50,776 nucleotides of DNA from Bacteroidales bacterium (GTDB lineage: Bacteria; Bacteroidota; Bacteroidia; Bacteroidales; WCHB1-69). The stretch lies in contig JAEETJ010000018.1 of assembly GCA_016290295.1 (NCBI GenBank), positions 1 through 50,776 on the forward strand, written 5' to 3'. Shown here in pieces: positions 1 to 6,262 of this stretch; position 1 is the stretch's first letter, and each line of letters begins with the position of its first letter. The position numbers and the translations under genes were made by a program. The notes beneath the pieces are model-generated. The model worked only from the letters and a program-made list of their open reading frames with translations, was not told where the DNA came from and did not search any database.

Positions 1-1123
1 TGTTGAAGGCGATGGTGCCCTCGATGCCGCCGCCTGTCAGTCCCACGCCCATAAAATCGAAGCGCACATATTGATTGCCAGGGGTGATGAGGTCGATGTC
101 GATAATTTGGCCACCGTGGAGGCCGTTCTTGATGCCTGTGCCTGCTTGGAAGTCGTTGGCACTTTTTTCAAGGTAGCACGAGCGGGTGCCATCATTGCCA
201 GCCGACGAAACAATAATACGGCCAGGTCCTGTCAGTGCCTGCATGGCTTCGCCTTCGAGTACACGTTGAGAGGTGAAAATAACGCTCTCACCGCTGCTGA
301 AGTTTACCACACAAGGCTTGCCTTCGGCTGCTGCACGGTCGAAAATTTTCTTGAAGCCCAACACAGCAACAGCCGAGGTGTTCTCGTCAGGATTGGCAAA
401 CTGCTCGCGGTCGGAGTTGAAGTCCACCAGGTAGATGTCAGCTTCAGGGGCCATTCCTTGGTATTGACCATTTACCGCTGAGCCGGTCATGATGCCGGCC
501 ACATGGGTACCGTGAATACCATTTCGAGAGTATAGCGAATGCTGCTGGGCGGCAATCTCGCTGGAACTCACCAACGCATGGCCGTATGTGCCATCGGCAT
601 TAGGCCATTGGAAATCATAATAATAGCTGATGCGCAAGTCTCCATTGACATCACGGAAAGCGGGATGAGTGAAGTCGTAATAGCAGTCGAAGACTCCTGC
701 CACTACACCTGCACCCGTGTATGCCTGTGGGAGGTTGGTGCCAGCATAGACGCCGGTGGCATTTATTTGTTGCGGAGTGACATCCATCAGTGGCTGCGGC
801 ATACGCTCTGCCTCAATTCGCTCGATAGTGTCGTTGTTCGACAACGGGCCCACTTCGCTGAGTGGAATGCTCACAATGTAGATTCGCTCCACGTTGTCAA
901 TGAGGCGACACCCGTGCCGCTCAAAGAATGCAGGAGCATCGCAGGCTATGGACAGTGTAGCCAAGGCGTTGACACTCCTGTGACTGTCTTTGGCCGCCGT
1001 GTTGACGACCATTTCTGTCAGATATGTCGATACCTTGCTTTTGTTTATTAAATTTTGTGCTGATGCTGAGATTCCTATCAAGAATGCCATCAGTAGCAAT
1101 TTTGCTTTAAATATTATTTTCAT
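1..1123 (-). CDS. Secreted S8 (subtilisin-like) serine protease, 5' part, cut by window edge
   Basis: The frame is open from an ATG at 1123 down to base 1, so about 374 N-terminal residues are seen and the 3' end lies outside the window. The product starts with a signal peptide (MKIIFKAKLLLMAFLIGISA, then SAQ). It continues with a roughly 110-residue propeptide-like stretch and a subtilisin core. The Asp motif is in VFDCYYDFTHPAF near residue 145, the His motif is HGTHVAGI near residue 205, and the oxyanion-hole Asn is in SSAGNDG near residue 305. The catalytic Ser (GTSMA-type) must lie beyond the edge. In the Asp motif the usual D-x-G is replaced by D-C-Y, but the Asp is kept. A -7 element at 1220-1227 fits this start. 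Bacteroidota proteins of this kind are usually exported and often carry a C-terminal sorting domain, which cannot be checked here. Family assignment is firm; substrate is unknown. Confidence 0.9.
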   Translation of the reverse strand, partial: MKIIFKAKLLLMAFLIGISASAQNLINKSKVSTYLTEMVVNTAAKDSHRSVNALATLSIACDAPAFFERHGCRLIDNVERIYIVSIPLSEVGPLSNNDTIERIEAERMPQPLMDVTPQQINATGVYAGTNLPQAYTGAGVVAGVFDCYYDFTHPAFRDVNGDLRISYYYDFQWPNADGTYGHALVSSSEIAAQQHSLYSRNGIHGTHVAGIMTGSAVNGQYQGMAPEADIYLVDFNSDREQFANPDENTSAVAVLGFKKIFDRAAAEGKPCVVNFSSGESVIFTSQRVLEGEAMQALTGPGRIIVSSAGNDGTRSCYLEKSANDFQAGTGIKNGLHGGQIIDIDLITPGNQYVRFDFMGVGLTGGGIEGTIAFN

Positions 1124-1219
1124 GTATCAGTTAAATCACTATTATTTTTTTAAGAAATATACTATAAATCAATTTATTATGTTAAATTTTTATGGCTTTG
1201 ATGTATTTGGAAGCAAATG

Positions 1220-1227
1220 CAAAGGTA
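1220..1227 (-). promoter_or_regulatory. TAnnTTTG -7 element for the S8 protease
   Basis: Reads TACCTTTG on the minus strand, followed by GC, matching the Bacteroidota sigma-70 -7 consensus. It lies about 97 bases upstream of the protease ATG, giving a leader of roughly 90 bases. No distinct -33 element was recognised. Confidence 0.6.
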
Positions 1228-1240
1228 CAAAAATTTTTTT

Positions 1241-1281
1241 CAACAATTAAACAGTTCAACAACTCAACAATTCAACTGTTT
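1241..1281. repeat. TCAACA-type low-complexity intergenic repeat with 8-bp inverted ends
   Basis: Repeated CAACAATT / TTCAACA units lie directly upstream of the MATE -7 element. The ends are an inverted repeat, AAACAGTT at 1249-1256 and AACTGTTT at 1274-1281. A similar CAACAGTTCAACAAAT stretch lies at 24281-24316, and a weaker relative lies near 41818-41850, so this looks like a dispersed intergenic family. Confidence 0.55.
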
Positions 1282-1287
1282 TTTTCG

Positions 1288-1295
1288 TATTTTTG
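1288..1295 (+). promoter_or_regulatory. TAnnTTTG -7 element for the MATE gene
   Basis: Reads TATTTTTG followed by CACC and then the ATG at 1300. Transcription would start at or only a few bases before the start codon, so the mRNA is predicted to be leaderless or nearly so. This element also excludes the in-frame ATG at 1192 as the start. Confidence 0.6.
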
Positions 1296-1299
1296 CACC

Positions 1300-2628
1300 A
1301 TGTTGAAAACCTCTGTTACCAATCGTGAAATATGGCGTATTGCCTATCCCATTATGCTGGGCAATCTGGCACAAACTGTCATCACTTTTACCGACACGGC
1401 TTTCTTGGGGCATTTAGGCACTATAGAACTGAGTGCGTCGATGATGGCAGGCTTGTTCTATTACGTATTCACTACGCTGGCAATGGGTTTTGCGGTGGGC
1501 ATCCAAATCTTCATCGCCCGGCGCTACGGTGAAGGTAATCTGAAACAGATAGGTGTGGTTTTCCAGCATGGGGCTCTTTTCGTCATGCTACTCGGTTTAT
1601 TGTTACTCAGTCTTTTGTTTTTTTTCAGCGATGGATTGATGAATATTATCATTGAGTCGGAGAATATTTACGTGGCTTCCATGAAATACCTGGATATCAG
1701 GCGTTTTGGCATTGTTTTCGTGGTATTTAATTTTCTATTCCGTTCGTTCTATGTGGGTATCAGTAATACCAAGGTTATCACGTATTCCACCCTTCTCATG
1801 GCGGTGGTCAATATTTTCTTCGACTGGGGTCTGATATTCGGGAACTGTGGTTTGCCCGAAATGGGCATAGGCGGTGCGGCCTTGGCTTCGCTGTTGGCAG
1901 AGTTGACAGCTTTCTGTTTCTTCTGGGTCTATACTTTTTTCACCATTCCTCATGAGGAATATGGTATGTTCCGTTGGCACAAGCTGCAGCCTGCGCTGAT
2001 GGGCAATATCTTGAAAGTGGCATTTCCCTGCATGATCCAGCGACTGTTCTCCTTCGGGGCCTGGTTTGCCTTCTTTATTCTGATCGAAAAGATGGGCGAG
2101 ACGGCTCTTGGGGTATCATCGGTGGTTCGCAGTACCTATATGATTCTCATCATTCCGTGTTTCGCTTTTGCGGCCACAGCCAACACACTCACCAGCCGCA
2201 TCATCGGCGAGGGCAAGAGCGATGAGGTGATGGCAATGCTTGGGAAGGTGGTGAAAAATGCGGTGCTTTGCTCTTTGGTTTTGGCCATTTTCACAGCCAT
2301 TTTCCCCGATCTTGTCCTGCGGATTTATACTGATGACCTCAACTTGGTGGCGGCTGCCATTCCTTCGATTTATGTTATATGCGTAGCCACTATTTTGGGT
2401 TCTGTTGGTGTTATTTATTTTGAGGCGATTTCGGGCACTGGCAACACTTCGGCTGCCATGGCTTTGGAATTTGGAGTACTTATTGCCTATATGTTTTATA
2501 TCTACTTGACAACCAGGGTTTCCACTATTGCCGTCGTTTGGACCGCTGAGTGGTTCTATAATATTATCATTGGCTTTATCTCTTTTTGCTATATTTGGAA
2601 GGCCGACTGGCGGAAGCGGGCGATATAG
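1300..2628 (+). CDS. MATE-family multidrug/sodium antiporter
   Basis: A 442-residue polytopic inner-membrane protein, which is the usual length for MATE exporters. The N-terminus (RIAYPIMLGNLAQTVITF) is the typical first helix. The next segment, DTAFLGHLGTIELSA, is the conserved D-x-x-x-x-G-x-x-G turn of MatE domain 1. A second half-domain begins around residue 230 (KVAFPCMIQRLFSFGAW) and ends with a run of hydrophobic helices. These proteins export cationic drugs or metabolites using a Na+ or H+ gradient; the substrate cannot be read from sequence. The ATG at 1300 is preferred over the frame-extending ATG at 1192 because the promoter element lies at 1288-1295 and the extra 36 residues are translated low-complexity repeat. 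The gene appears monocistronic and convergent with the nuclease gene downstream. Confidence 0.9.
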   Translation: MLKTSVTNREIWRIAYPIMLGNLAQTVITFTDTAFLGHLGTIELSASMMAGLFYYVFTTLAMGFAVGIQIFIARRYGEGNLKQIGVVFQHGALFVMLLGLLLLSLLFFFSDGLMNIIIESENIYVASMKYLDIRRFGIVFVVFNFLFRSFYVGISNTKVITYSTLLMAVVNIFFDWGLIFGNCGLPEMGIGGAALASLLAELTAFCFFWVYTFFTIPHEEYGMFRWHKLQPALMGNILKVAFPCMIQRLFSFGAWFAFFILIEKMGETALGVSSVVRSTYMILIIPCFAFAATANTLTSRIIGEGKSDEVMAMLGKVVKNAVLCSLVLAIFTAIFPDLVLRIYTDDLNLVAAAIPSIYVICVATILGSVGVIYFEAISGTGNTSAAMALEFGVLIAYMFYIYLTTRVSTIAVVWTAEWFYNIIIGFISFCYIWKADWRKRAI

Positions 2629-2669
2629 TTATTCTGTGCATCTGTTCTCACTTCCGCAACGTTTTGATT

Positions 2670-3752
2670 TTATGCCTTAGTGCAAACACTTTTTGCACTA
2701 CGACTTTTATGAGATAATTCTTGTTCGTTTTTAATTTCGCTTTTAATCAATTCTTTAATTTCTTGTTCGGGGAAATCAAGTAAATATTCTGCGACGCCAA
2801 TGGGTGCACTGGCAGTCTGCAACGCAATTTCCACTTCGTCATTATCTTTATCAGCACATAAAATAATTCCTATTGATGGGTTTTCTCCTTCCAAACGAAC
2901 ATTTTTGTCAAGCAACGAGAGGTAAAATCCCATTTTGCTCACATATTCTGGTTTAAATTCTCCGATTTTCAGCTCAATAGCCACCAATGATTTAACACAC
3001 CTGTTAAAAAATAACATATCCACAAAGTATTCTTTCCTGTTGAGTTCCAGTCTGTATTGGTTGCCTATAAATGAAAACCCATTACCAAGTTCTAGAATGA
3101 AGAAACGTATTTTTTCCATCAACAGTTTCTCAAGTTCGAGTTCTTTTAAGGGACGGTCAACTTCAAGAAAAGCAAGATTATAACGACTTTTTAATATCTC
3201 TTCTGCCTGATTCTGCAGGTCATTTGGCATAACTTCTACAAAATTATGTAGCTTTACTAACTTGTTCTGCCCGTATGCATCCGCCTTAATGTAATTTAAC
3301 AAAACATTCCGAGACCAACCTAATGTAACTGCTTCTTTGGCATAATACATCATTTCTTCTTGAGTTGATAATTTATTCATCAACAAAAGGTTATGTCCCC
3401 ATGGTAAAACTGCAACAACTTGTTGCAGTTTTTGGTCAGTAGAGGAAAAAGTATCATAAAATTGTTTCATATTCCACAGATTACGTGGCGAAAAACCCAT
3501 ATTTGGAAATTCTGTCTTCAAGTCGGAAGAAAGCCTCTTGATAACAGCGCTACCGTATCCTTCTTCAATTTTACGTTCAGAAAGTTGTTTGCCAATATTC
3601 CAATATAATTGTATGACAGTACTATTCATTCTACGAGCCATAGATATCTTTGTATTCTTAATGTCAGCAAATAACTGATTTAATAAAGTGTGATATTCTT
3701 CCTCGTTTAGAATTCTTGAAATTTTTGTTTTAGAATGTTCCTTGTCAATCAT
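2670..3752 (-). CDS. YhcG/DUF1016-type PDDEXK nuclease-domain protein
   Basis: A 360-residue cytoplasmic protein. Residues about 15-180 match the DUF1016 (YhcG) N-terminal helical domain: RMNSTVIQLYWNIGKQL, GYGSAVIKRLSSDLK, then FSPRNLWNMKQFY and LPWGHNLLLMNK. Residues about 190-335 form a PDDEXK nuclease-like fold with Asp245 in YFVDMLFF and the E-x-K pair Glu260/Lys262 in VAIELKIGEF. Length and domain order are normal for the family. These proteins occur widely in bacterial accessory regions, sometimes beside restriction systems; their physiological role is poorly settled. No partner gene is adjacent here. The gene is a solitary unit reading from a -7 element at 3856-3863. The C-terminal tail (SHKSRSAKSVCTKA) is basic and looks unstructured. 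Confidence 0.88.
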   Translation of the reverse strand: MIDKEHSKTKISRILNEEEYHTLLNQLFADIKNTKISMARRMNSTVIQLYWNIGKQLSERKIEEGYGSAVIKRLSSDLKTEFPNMGFSPRNLWNMKQFYDTFSSTDQKLQQVVAVLPWGHNLLLMNKLSTQEEMMYYAKEAVTLGWSRNVLLNYIKADAYGQNKLVKLHNFVEVMPNDLQNQAEEILKSRYNLAFLEVDRPLKELELEKLLMEKIRFFILELGNGFSFIGNQYRLELNRKEYFVDMLFFNRCVKSLVAIELKIGEFKPEYVSKMGFYLSLLDKNVRLEGENPSIGIILCADKDNDEVEIALQTASAPIGVAEYLLDFPEQEIKELIKSEIKNEQELSHKSRSAKSVCTKA

Positions 3753-3855
3753 GGTATTCTTGAATTAAATCTATATCTAACAGTTTAGTTTATAATAAAA
3801 TGTATATTATTATTAATATTTGTAATAATAAAATATAAATATTAGAAAAATAATG

Positions 3856-3863
3856 CAAATGTA
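3856..3863 (-). promoter_or_regulatory. TAnnTTTG -7 element for the YhcG-like gene
   Basis: Reads TACATTTG then CA on the minus strand, about 104 bases upstream of the ATG at 3752. The leader is extremely AT-rich (runs of TAATATTAT). No hairpin or binding motif was recognised in it. Confidence 0.5.
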
Positions 3864-3905
3864 CAAAATTTTTTACTATTAAACAGATAGATAAAAAAAA
3901 ATTAT

Positions 3906-3913
3906 TACTTTTG
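3906..3913 (+). promoter_or_regulatory. TAnnTTTG -7 element for the 63-residue membrane protein
   Basis: Reads TACTTTTG then CTCC, 20 bases upstream of the ATG at 3934. The gene start itself is preceded by AATC, as at several other starts in this window. Confidence 0.55.
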
Positions 3914-3933
3914 CTCCATAAAAAATCTTAATC

Positions 3934-4125
3934 ATGGATAAACACATTATCTGGACTATTGTTTCCTCCATTATTTCGGGTATTATTGCGGCATTGATAG
4001 GCAAAAAGAGTAAGATAGGCCCTTATTGGTCATTTTTAATTGGTGCCGTATTGCTGATGATAGGATGGCTTATTGTGGCATGGGTTAGAGAGACCTATCC
4101 CAAACCAGTTGACAATGAACAATGA
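3934..4125 (+). CDS. Small two-helix membrane protein, function unknown
   Basis: A 63-residue protein with two predicted transmembrane helices. The first covers residues about 5-23 (IIWTIVSSIISGIIAALIG). It is followed by a basic loop (KKSKIGPYW), a second helix at about 33-51 (FLIGAVLLMIGWLIVAWV) and a short polar tail. It has its own promoter element and an AATC-ATG start, so I take it as a real gene. It resembles no family I can name. The downstream neighbour is an AT-rich repeat block and then the convergent waaA 3' end. It could be a small stress or lipid-associated membrane protein, but nothing in the sequence decides this. Confidence 0.7.
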   Translation: MDKHIIWTIVSSIISGIIAALIGKKSKIGPYWSFLIGAVLLMIGWLIVAWVRETYPKPVDNEQ

Positions 4126-4252
4126 ATAATTAGCAAATTAGCAAATGTGAAAATTAGCAAATTAAATCCATTAACCAATTAACTAATTTGCTAATTAACC
4201 AATTAACTAATTTGCTAATTAACTAATTAACTAATTTGCTAATTTCCTCATT
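4126..4252. repeat. TTAGCAAATTAG / TTAACTAATTTG AT-rich tandem repeat block
   Basis: Multiple degenerate copies of a roughly 12-base unit (TTAGCAAATTAG and its complement CTAATTTGCTAA) run from the stop codon of the small membrane gene into the 3' end of waaA. The last four sense codons and the stop of waaA (K-L-A-N-stop) are written in repeat sequence. Related blocks lie at 24197-24249 and 24650-24710. Confidence 0.75.
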
Positions 4253-5466
4253 ATTTTCTCACAACTTCCCAAATTGCTCTGTACAAATTCTTTGCAAATT
4301 TGGCAGACCTTGGTATATGCTTCGGGGGAGGAGGCGTAGAGTTGGCACTTTTGCAGCATCTCTTCGTGGCTGGTGATGGAAAAAGCTCCTTGCAAGGCTA
4401 CCAGCTGCATCGCCTCGTTGAATTTCTGATATTTTGGGCCGAAGAAGAGGGGTACTCCAAAAACGGCGGCTTCCAGAATGTTGTGCAGGCCCGTCTCGAA
4501 GGCGCCGCCAATGTATGAAATGTAGCTGTATTTGTAAATTTTGCTCAAGATACCGATGGTGTCAATGACTAACACCCGATAGCTTGATAAATCTTTTCCG
4601 TCTTTTTCGGTATAGCAAACCGTAGGGAACTCCTGAAATAGTTCTTTGATCTGCCCAATGTGCTTGGCATCGGTGACATGCGGAGCCAGCACTAACTTGT
4701 AATGAGCGGGCAGTTTTTCTAATAGTTGTTTTAGCAGGTTCTCATCTGGTCCCCAAGTGCTGCCTGCCACTATCAGTTTAGTGTCTTCTTTATAGAAATT
4801 CTGCACAAAATCCAGTTCGTAATGCTGCTGGGAGATGTCGTACACGCGGTCAAAGCGGGTGTCACCAGTGATTTCCACCTGATCAATGCCGATAGAGTGG
4901 AGTAACTCTTTTGAGATTTCATTCTGCACGAAGAAATAAGTGCAGGTTTTGAGCTGTCTGGCGAACCATTTCCCGTAGGGTTTGAAGAAGTATTGCGAGG
5001 AGCGGAAAATGGCGGAAATGTAATAAAAAGGCACTTTGTGCAGGCTTAGCTGGTGCATGTAGTTATACCAGTATTCGTATTTCACGAAAACGGCTTTCTC
5101 CACAGGCACAATGTCCATAAACCGACGGGCATTTCTGGGTGTGTCGAGCGGCAGGTAACAGATGATGTCGGCTACCTTGTCGTTTTTCTTGATTTCATAG
5201 CCGGAAGGGGAGAAAAAAGTGACCAGGATGGTGCAGTCGGGGTGCTGTTGACGATACAGTTGCATCAGCGGCTTGCCCTGCTCAAACTCTCCCAATGAAG
5301 CTGCATGAAACCAAATAATATGTTCTTTCCCAGTGCATTGTTGGGCTAAAAAGTCAAATACGCCACGCCGTCCCTGCACCCATTGCCGGGCCTTAAAATT
5401 AAATAATGCAGCAAGGTGTATTGCTGCATTATAAAGGTGTATCGCGATGGAATATAAAAGTCTCAT
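4231..5466 (-). CDS. waaA: 3-deoxy-D-manno-octulosonic acid (Kdo) transferase
   Basis: A 411-residue inner-membrane-associated GT-B glycosyltransferase that adds Kdo from CMP-Kdo to lipid A precursor in lipopolysaccharide synthesis. Residues 1-22 are a hydrophobic anchor. WFHAASLGEFEQG carries the conserved catalytic Glu60. Other family motifs are TFFSPSGYE, CYLPLDTP, GDTRFDR and the nucleotide-binding GGAFETGLHNILEAA with FGPKYQKFNEA. Length is normal. It is the last gene of the hppA, outer-membrane protein, waaA operon; its start lies 2 bases after the preceding stop, so translational coupling is likely. Its 3' end is unusual: the final codons and stop are made of the intergenic AT-rich repeat at 4126-4252, which may have replaced the native end. 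Confidence 0.95.
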   Translation of the reverse strand: MRLLYSIAIHLYNAAIHLAALFNFKARQWVQGRRGVFDFLAQQCTGKEHIIWFHAASLGEFEQGKPLMQLYRQQHPDCTILVTFFSPSGYEIKKNDKVADIICYLPLDTPRNARRFMDIVPVEKAVFVKYEYWYNYMHQLSLHKVPFYYISAIFRSSQYFFKPYGKWFARQLKTCTYFFVQNEISKELLHSIGIDQVEITGDTRFDRVYDISQQHYELDFVQNFYKEDTKLIVAGSTWGPDENLLKQLLEKLPAHYKLVLAPHVTDAKHIGQIKELFQEFPTVCYTEKDGKDLSSYRVLVIDTIGILSKIYKYSYISYIGGAFETGLHNILEAAVFGVPLFFGPKYQKFNEAMQLVALQGAFSITSHEEMLQKCQLYASSPEAYTKVCQICKEFVQSNLGSCEKIMRKLAN

Positions 5467-5468
5467 TT

Positions 5469-6257
5469 TTAGTAAGTGTAAAAAGTGGATACTTTTTTCT
5501 TCTCATACAAAGGAATAATCCAAGCTACCTTGATGCCTACCAGGCCGCTGAATTTGGCCTTGGTGCCTTCGGTAGGGCCGAGACCGATAATGTAATTGCG
5601 GTCGGGCTTGGTCCACATCTCGTGGAACTCGAGGCCGGCATAGAAGCTGGCGACACGCACTCGCTGGATGAACAAATAACCGATGGACTGCGACATGTGG
5701 AAGCCTGTGGAGCGACGGTCGTAGGCCTTCTTGTAATTGTCTCTCAGCATGGGCACATAGTCGGCTGCCTGGCTACCCATGTGAATCTTATGCTGGGCAA
5801 TGCCAAAATCGGCATAAAGCTTGATACCAGAGTTTTTCCAACGGTTGACAGGTATCACATAGCCAAAGCCGGCGGCCACATACCAATAGCGGCCTTCTAT
5901 TTCTTTGTCAAGGTAGTCTTGGTTACAGGTGCCGTCGGAGTTGTAGGTGTAGCCGTTGTGGTCCTTCAAATTGTCCAGTATGGTATTATCGCGCATGGCG
6001 GCACCAAAACAATAGTTGCCGCTGATGCCGAACAGCCAGTTGGATGCCGTTTTGACGGTGATGCCGGTACCCACGCTGCCATTCATCTTAAACAACTCGC
6101 GAATACCACCAACAGGAAACTGCCACGACATGTTGACCTCAGTCCACACCATCGTTGATGCCGAATCCACAAAGGATTTGTCATACTTGATAGACTGGCC
6201 CACAAGCATGGCCGGCATCAACGACAGGATCAGTATGAGGACTTTTATTTTTCGCAT
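5469..6257 (-). CDS. Outer-membrane beta-barrel-like protein, function unknown
   Basis: A 262-residue exported protein. It has a signal peptide (MRKIKVLILILSLMPAMLVG, cleaved near GQS). The rest alternates amphipathic strands with aromatic girdle residues and Gly-rich turns, for example GISGNYCFGAAM, RYWYVAAGFGYVIPV, KLYADFGIAQHKI and FYAGLEFHEMW. This pattern suits a small 8-10-stranded barrel in the outer membrane. It lacks a C-terminal Phe but ends in aromatic YTY. It sits in the middle of an operon with membrane pyrophosphatase (5-base gap) and Kdo transferase (2-base gap), so a link to envelope assembly is plausible but is inference. I cannot name a family with certainty. Confidence 0.75.
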   Translation of the reverse strand: MRKIKVLILILSLMPAMLVGQSIKYDKSFVDSASTMVWTEVNMSWQFPVGGIRELFKMNGSVGTGITVKTASNWLFGISGNYCFGAAMRDNTILDNLKDHNGYTYNSDGTCNQDYLDKEIEGRYWYVAAGFGYVIPVNRWKNSGIKLYADFGIAQHKIHMGSQAADYVPMLRDNYKKAYDRRSTGFHMSQSIGYLFIQRVRVASFYAGLEFHEMWTKPDRNYIIGLGPTEGTKAKFSGLVGIKVAWIIPLYEKKKVSTFYTY

Positions 6258-6262
6258 TTAAT

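Noticed and set aside
1192-1299. N-terminal extension of the MATE protein from an ATG at 1192
   Set aside because: It would translate the intergenic repeat and begins upstream of the promoter element at 1288-1295.
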